Source: Thraustochytrium sp. TN22
Lineage: Eukaryota > Sar > Bigyra > Thraustochytrida > Thraustochytriidae
DNA length: 64,000 nucleotides
Assembly: GCA_013306675.1 (NCBI GenBank)
Contig: JABLUY010000049.1
Location: forward strand, 62,001 to 126,000
Direction: 5' to 3'
Below, piece by piece: positions 1 to 9,361 of this stretch (its first letter is position 1; each line of letters starts with the position of its first letter). The notes under the pieces were generated by a model. It had not been told where the DNA came from, did not search any database, and saw nothing but the letters and a program-made list of their open reading frames with translations. The translations under genes were made by a program, and so were the position numbers.

Positions 1-3000
1 GTCGATGGCCTGTTTGAAGCGGCGGCGTGCCGTGACGTCCGCGCTGCGGCGCTTGCGGTCCGCGGCGGTCTCCAAGTCCGCCAGCGTGCGTTTGCGGTGG
101 GCCGGGTGGTTGGCTGTGCCTTCGGTAAGCGGCGGTGGCGGCACGGCAGATGAGTCCTGCGTGAAGGTCGCCGACTGCATCTCGTCCTCGTCCTCCTCGT
201 CCTCGTCGTCCTCGTCGCCGTCCTCGTTCATCTCGACGAGCCCTTCGGCGTCCTGCTCGAGCTGCCAGGCCGGCACAGGCGGTGGCGGCCATGGCTGGTC
301 CGCGTGCTGCGCCGGCTGCGCTTGCTGCTGCGGCGGCAGTGGCGGCATCGCAAGTGGCACCACGCCCGCTGCGTCGTCGCCGCCCTCGGCCACCGGCCCC
401 GGCAGCAGCTGCTCCGGGATGCCCTGCATCATTTCCGGGTTGCGCGGCTTGAAAAAGGCCAGGAAGTCCGAGCGGAAGCGCTTGATCGCGAACGAGATCT
501 TGACGCGCTGCAAGATCAGGTCTCGGTGGTCGTTGGCGAGCGGGAAGGTGGCCGCAGTGACGCGAGCGAGCGCGCGCTCCAGCATGAACTCCATGTCGTC
601 GCGCTTGCAGACGTAGAGCCTGCAGGAGACGGTGCGCTGCCTGCCGTCGTCGCGCTCTGTCCGGAACATGTGGCGCTGCGCGCAGCGGTACTCGCCCTGT
701 GGGATCATCAGCGCGTCTTGGTCAGTCGCGCGTGGCGGCCTGGCGCCGCTGAGCTCAATGCCGAACTGCGCCACCAGGAAGGCCTTGAGCAGGGCGTAGA
801 CGTTGGTCCAGGTGAAGAAGGCGCCGTCGGCCTCGGGGAAGCAGGACTGGGTTGCCTGCACTTTAATGACCGCGAGGCCGCCGACGAGCACGACCCGGAG
901 CCAGTCCTGAATGCCCTCCTCGTCGGCTGCGAGCCGCTCCTCGGCCAGCGCGTGGTGCAGCGTGAGCGCCTGGAAGATGCCGTCTGCGTGCACTTGACCG
1001 ATGTCGCTGCCACAGGCGAAGAGCAGCTTGCCGAGCCAGACGCATGGCGCGGATCGTGCTGTGCACTGTAAGCCGCTCGCGCTCGGCGAGCACTTTGAGC
1101 GAGCCAGACGCGGCGCTCTTCGTCTGTCGGCTGCGACTCTTGCGCAGTGCGCTGTGCCAGGCGCAGCGTGTTGAGCTCGACGGCGCCTCTGGCGTCCATG
1201 GCGCGGATCGTGCTGTGCACTGTAAGCCGCTCGCGCTCGGCGAGCACTTTGAGCGAGCCGGTGTCGAGGAAGAAGACGCGCAGGAAGCGGTCAAGCTTGT
1301 CGCGCTCCATTTGCTTGGTGACGTTGCTCGTGCTGAGGAAGCGGGCGAAGCTGTCCGGGTCCACGCCGGGCTCGACGCCGAAGAAGTGGCGGATGGAGTT
1401 CTTGAGCAGGACGACAGCTGCCTGCGGCTGGTTGGGCTCGATCTCGGTGAGACGGCCGCGGCGGTCGAGGCGCAGCGCGGACTCGAGCTCCTCGAGGGAC
1501 AAATCGCGCTGGTGTGCCACGTGTGTGATGCGGCGGTCCTCGATGCTGTTCTGGAGCTGGCTCATGTGTACGGCGAAGCGCACGTTCATGTCCGGGTCGA
1601 AGGCGTCCACGAAGCTGTAGTGCAAGTCGGGGTCGCAGGTCTGCTGCAGGCGGATCCACTCGAGCCTAAAGTCAAGCCTGGATCGGTTGGCCTCGGCGCG
1701 GTTGTGCGCCTCGAGGAGCTGCGTGGAGATGAAACTGCGCGAGAAGGTGACGGTGCCGTCCGCATTTTCCTGTGGCCGGTCGAAGACGAAGCCCTGGCGG
1801 CGCGCCGCGAGCTCGAGCATGGCGTCGGTTGGTGTGATGGCGAGGTTGGAGTAAGGCGTCCAGCTTGCCGATCGGCGCGCAGTACGGCGTGCGCGTGACG
1901 CGGCCGACCTCGGCGACGGCCTGCTCCATGCGGTCTTGGTCGTCGTCGTCGTCGAGCGAGCCTGGCCCCATGGAGTTGATGTAGACGTAACAGACGCCGG
2001 TGCTGATGTGGCGCGCGCGGCCTCGCATCTGGTTGAGCGCGCGTGCGCAGCAGCTGAGATTGGTGGCGTAGACAAAGCAGACGTCAAAGTGGCGCACGTT
2101 GAAGTCGACGCCCGCACCGACGACGGTCGGGCTGATGATGAGGACGAGCGAGTTGATCCAGTTGCGGTTGCTGTCCGACATGCGGTCCTTCTCCGTCTGC
2201 GTGGAGCGCGAGGTGCGTGAGGTGCAGGAAGTCGGGGTGCATGAGAGCGTCGGTCTGTGAGAAGCCCGCTCGTGTGACGAGGTGCTGGTAGCAGTTCTGC
2301 GCCATGGCCTGGACCTCATTGGCGAGCCACTCGCGCAGGCGCTCGATCTGGTCGATGATGTTGGAGACGACGAAGCATCGCTCGCGGCGCACTGCCGCGC
2401 AGTGCAGGATCTGGCTGGCCCACTCGGACTCGCCTTGGAACTCGACGAAGCGCGTCTTGATGCCGACAAAGTGGTTGCGGTGGTAGCGCAGGCCCGGGAT
2501 GGAGAAGGTGCCGCTGTCGTCCTGCACGCCACGCGTCATGCGGACGAAGCACTGCTCGCGCGGGCCGATGTCTGCGTCGCAGCAGACCAGGATACGCGCG
2601 AGCTTGGCGACCTGGAAGAAGATGTGCCAGACGCTGTTGCGCTTGGACGCAAGCGTGGAAGAGTCGATGTGCGCGAGCAGCGAGCAGAGCTGATGTCGTG
2701 GCGGCAGTTGAGGACGAAGTTGGTTTCCTCGTCCTCGCCCTCGCGCTTGAGCAGGCGCTCGATGGAGTTGAGCTGAAGAGCGAGCTCGGTGCGCTCGTAG
2801 AGCGTGTTGCGGGCTGCGGTTTGCCGGTAGTAGTCGAGGCCGAGCGTCTCGCTTGCGTTGCGGGCGAGCATGACCCGGAAGCTGATGGAGAGGATGCGCG
2901 CTTCCGGCCGTGCTGCGCGCATGCGGTCGCAAAGGTCGCTGACTGCGGTGAGGTCGCTGACTGCGGTGGTCTTGCCCGTGCCCATGCCTCCGTGCAGGAT

Positions 3001-3060
3001 GTAAGTGAGTCGCTCGTCTGGGTCAAGGCCGAGCTCTTCCTGTGTCTGGAGGCGGCGCAT
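1..3060 (-). pseudogene. Helicase part of the fossil element (herpes origin-binding-protein type, SF2)
   Basis: Walker A reads LHGGMGTGKTT near 3.0 kb, a DAD-type Walker B lies near 2.57 kb, and a motif VI-like QMRGRARH lies near 2.03 kb. These are the hallmarks of the Herpes_ori_bp helicase family. Downstream, from about 1.8 kb to position 1, the minus strand encodes a mostly alpha-helical C-terminal region followed by a Pro/Gln-rich and then strongly acidic tail (Asp/Glu run near 180-240) that leaves the window. The partner primase lies immediately upstream on the same strand, which fits a single ancestral primase-helicase polyprotein. Confidence 0.55.
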
Positions 3061-3124
3061 GTGCTGTGTGTCGTCGCCCGGCCCGGGCTGGACCTCGTCG
3101 TAGTCAATGACACCGCCCGAGGCC

Positions 3125-3315
3125 GTGACCTCGGGCGAATAGTCCGTGGCCTTGGCGATGCCGCGACGCACGCGCTGCGCGTCGTGACTGTCTGTGGCCA
3201 TGGCGATGCCGCGACGCACGCGCTGCGCGTCGTGACCTCGGGCGAATAGTCTGTGGCCTTGGCGATGCCGCGACGCACGCGCTGCGCGTCGTGACCTCGG
3301 GCGAATAGGCCGTGG
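3125..3315. repeat. Tandem ~58-bp repeat inside the fossil element
   Basis: About three head-to-tail copies of a 58-bp unit containing GGCGATGCCGCGACGCACGC lie between the zinc module and the helicase motifs. The copies are nearly identical, so the amplification is recent. Confidence 0.8.
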
Positions 3316-3529
3316 CAGTAGTAGCAGATGGAGAGGTCGTTGAAGATGTAAGCAATGACCTGATGCGTGCCCTGATAGCAACCGAAGGCGCAGAGGTGCA
3401 GGCCGTGATCGCCCCTGCGCACGCCCTGCACGATTGCGTTGGTCACGAAGCGCACGAGCCAAATGTCCTCCGCGACTGGACTGGAGCGCGTCATGTCCAT
3501 GCGGTTGCCTTCGTGTAGGCCTTGCATGA

Positions 3530-4800
3530 AGGCCTCGATGTGGCCCCTAGCCACGGCCGTGTAGGATGCCCATGCGGCGGGCATCGCCTTGCGCGCCGCT
3601 GCGACCTCCTTGCAGACCTGCAGCCGCGCCGGGGTGAGGCGGTCTGTGAGGAAGGAGAGCGACCCGAGGTGACCTGCCTGCGCGGGCCGACTGGCGCTGC
3701 TCGCCTGCGCGCTGCTGTGTGGCGTCAAGCCCGGCGTGGCGCAGGAGGACGTCGGCGCGGCGGATGAAAGGCGAGCCGGCCTGGCTCACGGCGAAGCGTG
3801 CGGCCTCACGGACGGCGGAGCGCGGCTGTGAGCACAATGGGCTGGTGGCGCTCCGGGTTGCGGCGCGCGTCGTAGACGGAGATGATGAAGTCCTTGAGCG
3901 GGCGCTGGGCCTGCTGGTCGTCGCGCGGTACGAAGACGCGCGCTTTGGTCCAGTGCGTGTGGTCTGTGAGGCTGCTCTTGACCTTGCAGCAGCCAATCAT
4001 GCGCATGTTGCGCTGGCCCTGGCCGTAGACGTTGAAGTCGACCATGGTCTGGCGCTCGGTGACGTAGTACCACTCCTTGAAGGTCGGGTCGGTCTGCGCG
4101 GCCTCGTGCATGAACTTGGCCATGAGTGCAGCGGCCGCGTGCGACTCGCGTTTGTTTTGGAAGTAATGCGAGCGCGGCGTGGAGAGGACGACGTGCGAGG
4201 AGAACTTGACGCCGGCCTTGCTGCTGTAGGAGACAGCGAGGTCGCCGATGGTTGCCTCGGGGATGCCGAGCTTGGTTTGGACGAACTGGAGCAGCAAGGG
4301 CAGGAAGACGTCCTCGAAGACGCGCGTGAGCCGCTCCAGCTCCTCGCGCGTCTCTTGCTGCGTCACGGTGTGCGGGTTGTTGAGGTCGCGCTCCACATCG
4401 AGGTAGAGCTTGTGCGGCGTCTCGTCCAGGATGACCTCCTCCATGTGCCTGTCGGCCAGGCCGAGCTCTGCATAGATCCGGTGGAGCTGCTCCCACGAGC
4501 GCACGACCGTAAAGACGCGACCCACGTCGCGGCTCTCGATGTACTTGACGCGCTCCTGTGTGCCGGGTTCGATGCGCGAGAGGATGGCGGCGCGCTAGCC
4601 ACTTCCCCTGTACTTGAGGAAGTGATTGGTCATGAGCAGCACGAGGTCGCCCGCGGCGTCGCGCCATTGGTGCGAGTAGTAGAGGATGCGGCCGTGCTGC
4701 GCGCGCTCGAACCCGCGCTCCGCCTCGGGCTTCTCCCAGAAGCGCGGGTCGCCTGAGCAGCGCGAGAACCAGTCCAGGCTGAAGACGGCCGTGGCCATGG
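3530..4800 (-). pseudogene. Primase part of the fossil element (AEP, PrimPol/UL52 type)
   Basis: This part carries the three AEP motifs: LYLDVE (metal-binding DxE), FSSHVVL (SxH), and VDFNVY followed by QRNMRMIGCCK. The last matches the PrimPol pattern of an Asp then R-N-x-R-x-x-x-x-x-K. A Cys/His cluster (CAFGCYQGTH ... CYYCHG) lies just downstream near 3.32-3.42 kb and resembles the UL52/PrimPol zinc module. In living relatives such a domain starts DNA chains and can bypass lesions. Here it is treated as a fossil. What I see is the motifs; viral ancestry is inference. Confidence 0.6.
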
Positions 4801-5466
4801 GCGAGGCGGAGCCTGTCTCATGCGGCGGCGGCGGGCGCGCAAGGCGTGCAGCATCATGGCCCTAATGAAGGCGAAGGTGCAGACCAGCGCAGCACCTTGA
4901 CCTGACAGTGAGTACTTGGCCAACTCAGACCCTTTCGGTAATCAATCAAATGCCGAAGCGAGCGCGGCGTCGGGCGCGGGCTGAGCGCGCCCGCGCGGTC
5001 CTGCGCGGCGTCCTTGCGGCGTCCTTGTGAGCTTGAGTTGGCGCGGCGCGATCCCGCCTTGATGAGGGGCCCAAGCAGGGCAGCGCGCGGGCGGCCTCTC
5101 GTGCGTGAGCAGTAAGGCCAGGGGGGTGCGTGCGGAGGCGTCAGGGGAGGCGAGCGAAGCCGTGCTGAGCTTTTCTTGGCCAAAGGTGCAGAAGGCGAGA
5201 CCTTACTTGCGATTCTTGCTCAAGAAGGACCTGGAGGACGCCAATAAGGAGCGCTCAAGCGGGCTAGGCTGCCCTCCAAGGGACTGGAAGTTCAAGTTCT
5301 ATGTTGAGAAAGCGTTCGTCTTGAGCTCAGGCTACTCTCCACGGCCTCCAGGGTCCATGAGCGGTTCCTATTCGCTCGAGTCATCGTCACTCTCGGCGTA
5401 CGACTTGTTCTGCCGCGCCGCGCGGCCCCTTTTTGGGCGACAAGGCCGCTCTTCACCTACCGAAGC

Positions 5467-5599
5467 GTTGATCTGCCTCTCTCGCGTCGATCTGCCTCTC
5501 TCGCGTCGATCTGCCTCTCTCGCGTCGATCTGCCTCTCTCGCGTCGATCTGCCTCTCTCGCGTCGATCTGCCTCTCTCGCGTCGATCTGCCTCTCTCGC
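5467..5599. repeat. 19-bp minisatellite, seven units
   Basis: Seven almost perfect copies of CGATCTGCCTCTCTCGCGT. They keep a forward frame open, but the predicted peptide is only the repeat read in shifting phase, so I do not call a protein. The rest of 4925-5650 holds no gene I can support. Confidence 0.95.
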
Positions 5600-5679
5600 T
5601 CATCATCGTCATCCTCAGCATCCCAGCTCTCGTGGTCGTCATCGTCGTCCTCATGGTTGGTGCACGGCGCCGACCTTCG

Positions 5680-6715
5680 CGGGGGTCATACATTGGTCAA
5701 GCGCGTGCTCAAGCGTCACAGCATACTGCTCTGCCAGCCTCTGTCGCTTGCCAGCGCCTCCACGACGCCCCTGCTGGCCCCGCGCCGGTGCTCGCGCGGG
5801 CGCTTGTGCGGCGGTGCCGTCGCCACGTGCGAGTTCGCGCCTGAGGTTGTGGAACTTGATGATGAAGGTCTTGTCCTCGAGAAACTTGTGCGGCTTCGAA
5901 CCATGGAGGGCTTTCCAGACTGCCTCGTCAGCGCCCCATCGCGCCCGGAGGATGGCGTTGTGCAGAGCGCTGTGCGGAAGAGGCGTGTCACCGGGCTCCT
6001 ATCCGTGTGCTGCAAGAGCACCTGGATGATGTTTCGTTTCGCCGCAAGGGCTTATCCTTCTCCGCTGTGCGTATGGGAGGGAGCTCCTCTGGAGCCTTCT
6101 GCTCGAGCAGCTCTGGCGCCGCAGGGTAGATGATCTCCGCCATCCTCGCAGCTCTGGCGCCGCAGCGTAGAGGATCTCCGCCATCCTCTTGAACCCCCTC
6201 AGCATGGCGCGCACCATCGCGGCCCAGTTCTCTTCGCCCAACTCGTCCTCATGTACCGAGTTGGTCCGGGCGAGCTTGGAGCCTACCCTGGTGAGCGCCT
6301 TCCTAGACCACCCGAAGACTGCGTACAAGACGCGGGCGGAGGCATGCCTGCACGTCTCAGCCAGGCAACAACCGTCCACGGCCGACTCGTTGATGATGAG
6401 TCATCTCGAGGCATCTTGCGTTGCTGCACGAGCTTGCGCGTGGCCTCAACACCCGCTTGCAAGCGCAGTTCAGGCACTTGCTGCACTTGCTGCAACGCTT
6501 CTTCTTGCACGTGCACGTCAGCGCGGGCAGATTCTTGCAGCATGGGCAGCAGCCGCACGCCTGACACGCATCTACGTCGCAGCTGCACGCCATACTCGTG
6601 CTCGGAGGGCTGCAAGGAGCCCACCTCTGCGTGGTCGTTAGGCTGGACGGGACCCAAGACCACGTAGCGGCTCAAACCTTTTCTGACTGCCCTACACGCC
6701 TGCCAGAGGCCCAAA
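5680..6715 (-). pseudogene. Decayed gene with a Cys-rich domain, possibly transposon-derived
   Basis: Protein-like stretches occur on the minus strand in more than one frame. The clearest, near 6357-6593, has about twenty cysteines in a CxC / CxxC pattern (for example CTCKKKRCSKCSKC), reminiscent of CXC or metal-binding modules. Below it is a helical stretch (EENWAAMVRAMLRGFKRMAE), then a separate stretch near 5.75-5.95 kb (ALHNAILRARWGADEAVWKA). Because these lie in different frames within about 1 kb I call the locus broken. I do not recognise the family. Proximity to the primase-helicase fossil makes a mobile origin possible but unproven. Confidence 0.35.
6108..6190. repeat. Tandem ~42-bp duplication
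   Basis: Two adjacent copies of GCAGCTCTGGCGCCGCAG... through CTCCGCCATCCTC, differing at only two or three positions. They lie within the decayed Cys-rich locus. Confidence 0.85.
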
Positions 6716-6969
6716 GCACCGCCCAGGGCCCGTCAGAGCTCGCCTGCGCCTGCACTCGCGCGCGCGCGTCCGCACCCGGGCTTGCCCCGCCTTCGCCGGG
6801 CACGCCCAGAGCGAGTTTGCACGTGACACCGCCGGCGGCCGCACTGCGAGTACCCGGGAGCGCGCCCGAGTCCGAGTCAAGATCAGCTCGTTCAACTCAC
6901 ATCAACTCGGAGTCGAAGTTGGAGGCTGGTGCCTGCCACTGCCAGTCCGATGGCAGCGCAGTCGCACTG

Positions 6970-7263
6970 GCAGGAGAACAAACGCGCGCGTTAGGCTCGC
7001 TTGCTTGGCTCTTGCGTCTGGCCTCCACTGTCAAGATCAGCTGACTCGGCAGCTTGGCAAAGCCGCAACTTGAACTTGTCAGAACGTCGGTCAACTCAAG
7101 TCTTGGAGGCGGCGTCCAGGCAGGAGTCGGAGAACGCAGGAGAACAAACGCGCGCGTTTGGCTCGCTTGCTTGCCAGTGGCTCTTGCGTCTGGCCTCCAC
7201 TGCGAGGACCCCGGTCGCGCGGACGCTCCCTCCCGGCAAGCAAAGCCGCAACTTGAAGTTGAA
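6970..7263. repeat. Duplicated promoter-proximal segment (~170-bp period)
   Basis: The string GCAGGAGAACAAACGCGCGC followed by GGCTCGCTTGCTTG and TCTGGCCTCCACTG occurs at 6970 and again at 7136. Each copy ends with AGCCGCAACTTGAA (7061 and 7244). The duplication lies directly upstream of the first transporter and also doubles the ACTTGAA motif. Confidence 0.85.
7249..7261. promoter_or_regulatory. Palindrome CAACTTGAAGTTG, candidate protein-binding site
   Basis: A perfect odd-length palindrome 42 bp before the first transporter's ATG. The core ACTTSAAGT recurs upstream of three paralogues (9231, 13556, 15879). A regulatory role is inference. Confidence 0.35.
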
Positions 7264-7266
7264 AGC

Positions 7267-7295
7267 GCTAGCTAGCTAGCTAGCTAGCTAGCTAG
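7267..7295. repeat. (GCTA)7 microsatellite
   Basis: Seven GCTA units end seven bases before the ATG of the first transporter, so they probably lie in its 5' UTR or core promoter. Confidence 0.95.
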
Positions 7296-7302
7296 GTCGA
7301 AG

Positions 7303-8919
7303 ATGATGTCTACGACGGTGCCAGAGAAGTCGGAGTCAGACGTGCTGGAGGCGTCGAGGTGCGGCTGGTGGCTGCCTGCGGCCAAGAGCGCGACGCAAGG
7401 CAACGCGGACGGGCGAGGGTTCGTGTACGCGTTCGCCGCACGCGGAGGGCCGTGCGTGTTTGCGGCGCTGTATGTGACGGTGGCGACGAACGAATTCGCG
7501 CTGAGCGTGGCAGACTGCGATGGCAAGGTCCTGGGCGGGAGCGCAAGGGCGTCTTCGGTGATCTCGACGATTGGCGTGGTGCAGGGCGTGGCGATTGCAG
7601 TCCTGAGCCCAGTCTTGGGCGCGTATACGGACGTGACGCCGCACCGCAAGCGGTTGGTGGCTGTGTCCTACGCGGTCCTCGGGGTGGCGCTCCTGGCGCA
7701 GTCGCTCTTGGTGCTGTCGGAGGACTCGGACAAGCTGGACCCGGACAGCGAGGAGGCGGACGTGTACCTGGAGCAACCGCTCTGGCATGCGGATGCGGGG
7801 CTGGTGACGTTGAGCGTGGCGCTGGTGGTGGGCGCCGTCGCGTACGAGGGGGCGGCGCAGCTGACGTCGGCGTACGCGCCCGAGGTGAGCACGGACGACC
7901 AGGAGGTGACCCGCTACGTGGGCCTGGCATTTGGCGCGATGAATGGCATGCAGGTGGTGCACGCGGTGGTGGTGACGATTTTGGCGCTGGTGTTGGGCAT
8001 GAGCTCGTTTGTGCAGGGCACGGTGGGCGGGGTCTTGGCGATTGTGATGATGGTGGCGTGGATCGTGCCGGGGTACCGCATGCTGGGGGCACGCAAGAGG
8101 GTGGACGTGGACCTGCAGTCGACGTGCATGGGGCTCGCGAACCTTTGGGAGTCGGTCGTGGAGGTTGTGCAAAAGTATCCAGAGCTGGGCAAGTTTCTGG
8201 CGTCGTGGGCGTTGGCGAACGCCGGCTCCACGGCCGTTGCGACGCTGGCCACTTCGTACTTTCAGTTCTACACGGGCTTTGACGGCACGACAACCTCGGC
8301 GGTTCTGGCGGTGGCGTTGGTGATGGCGGTGTTTGGCGCGCTCTTGACACATCGCATCACCAAGCGCACGAGTATCAAGCGTGCATACGTCCTTGTCCAT
8401 TTGGTGTACGGCGTCTCCTTCATCGTGGCGCCCGCCCTGATGCAGGTCAAGGGGGTTCCGGTGAACGAGGCGGACGCGACCGTTGTGCTGACCCAGTATG
8501 GGTTTTGCGACGAGATTCTCGTGGGCGAGGCCGCCGAGACCCAGCAGGAGGCCGCTGCGCACGTTTTCTACTTGACGCTCGCCTTTGCAGTCCTTTGGGG
8601 TCTCTGCCTTGGCGCTGTCTACACGGTGGCCACGGCGCTCTTTAGCTCGCTCATCCCCGGCGGCAAGGAGACCACGTTTTTTGGCCTCAAGACTACATGC
8701 GGCAATCTGCTCGGCTGGCTCCCACCGCTCCTGTACACGGTCATTAGCGAGCGCGCACCCACCCTGCAATGGGGGCTTGTCTCCCTTGGCCCCTTTTTCA
8801 TTCTCGCAGCATTACTCGCCGCATGGATTGACGTGGACACCGGCAAGAAGCACATTTCCACCACATTGCATCGTCGCCGAGGCACCAAGTGGTCATCCGA
8901 TCAAGTAGCAGTAGAGTAA
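7303..8919 (+). CDS. Atg22/UMF1-like major-facilitator transporter, copy 1
   Basis: A 538-residue multi-pass membrane protein. The conserved N-terminal block (FVYAFAARG ... VATNEFALSVADC) leads into about twelve hydrophobic segments. The loop GAYTDVTPHRK near residue 107 is the MFS motif-A equivalent of Atg22 (Asp...Arg-Lys). The segment LIPGGKETTFFGLKTTCGN near residue 452 matches the family's P-x-G-K-E-x-x-x-F-G-L signature. Known Atg22 proteins export amino acids from the vacuole/lysosome after autophagy; the same role here is inference. An acidic loop (EDSDKLDPDSEE, about 137-148) is shared by all copies. The N-terminus CGWW lacks the Cys run of other copies. The start is the first ATG of an in-frame ATGATG just after a GCTA repeat. 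No intron is needed. Confidence 0.75.
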   Translation: MMSTTVPEKSESDVLEASRCGWWLPAAKSATQGNADGRGFVYAFAARGGPCVFAALYVTVATNEFALSVADCDGKVLGGSARASSVISTIGVVQGVAIAVLSPVLGAYTDVTPHRKRLVAVSYAVLGVALLAQSLLVLSEDSDKLDPDSEEADVYLEQPLWHADAGLVTLSVALVVGAVAYEGAAQLTSAYAPEVSTDDQEVTRYVGLAFGAMNGMQVVHAVVVTILALVLGMSSFVQGTVGGVLAIVMMVAWIVPGYRMLGARKRVDVDLQSTCMGLANLWESVVEVVQKYPELGKFLASWALANAGSTAVATLATSYFQFYTGFDGTTTSAVLAVALVMAVFGALLTHRITKRTSIKRAYVLVHLVYGVSFIVAPALMQVKGVPVNEADATVVLTQYGFCDEILVGEAAETQQEAAAHVFYLTLAFAVLWGLCLGAVYTVATALFSSLIPGGKETTFFGLKTTCGNLLGWLPPLLYTVISERAPTLQWGLVSLGPFFILAALLAAWIDVDTGKKHISTTLHRRRGTKWSSDQVAVE

Positions 8920-9361
8920 AACCAAAAAGTAGTCAAAAACCAACCACTCTTTTTTGCCCCGCAACCGGAGTTTTCCACTCCGCTGGCGCTTGCCAGAGCC
9001 CTGGCCGCACGAGGCCTGGCGTCGGCCTGGCCGCGGCGCGGCGGCTGGCCACTACTACCAGGCGGCCAGGAATGGCGAAGCCGCAGCGGTTTTGGAGAGG
9101 AGTGGCCGGGGCCGCCGCGTGCAGCGTGCTGCACTGGCAGCCACCACTGGCGCGGCCGCGGCGCGTGCGGTGGTTGACAGATCCAGGCACTGGCAGAGTG
9201 CCAGTGCCAGAGCCAGCCTGAGGCAGTCTGACTTCAAGTTGGAGCAAGAAGCAGTCCGGGTGTCCTCGCCACATCATCCGGACCCGGCCGGGCCGGACGC
9301 GGCGGCGACGTCGCTTGCGGGGTACTCGCCCGCTACTCATTCACCGGCATAACTCGAAAGC
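8920..9361 (+). promoter_or_regulatory. Spacer/promoter before transporter copy 2
   Basis: This 442-bp spacer holds no gene. It contains CACTGGCAG at 9132 and 9188 (the second running into AGTGCCAGTGCCAG, a near palindrome) and ACTTCAAGT at 9231, 123 bp before the ATG. The same two motifs recur in the other array spacers. Confidence 0.4.

Larger units (their letters stand above)
1..4923 (-). mobile_element. Fossil virus-like (or mobile-replicon) primase-helicase element, runs off left edge
   Basis: A minus-strand coding block with the parts of a herpes-type or giant-virus-type replication protein. In order they are: an archaeo-eukaryotic primase (AEP/PrimPol-UL52) domain, a C-H-C-C zinc module, a superfamily 2 helicase of the origin-binding-protein type, and a long C-terminal part with a proline/acidic tail that is still open at position 1. 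The motifs read clearly (primase DxE, SxH, and RNxR..K; helicase Walker A and motif VI), so the copy is not very old. It looks broken, with several breaks and short internal duplications. Related primase-helicase fusions are known from large DNA viruses and from repeated gene families in protists. No capsid gene is visible, so the family cannot be fixed. It could instead belong to a non-viral DNA element. Confidence 0.6.

Noticed and set aside
5105-6133. 342-codon plus-strand frame
   Set aside because: Held open by the 19-bp minisatellite, with no protein-like composition. The opposite strand carries better peptide signals in its right part.
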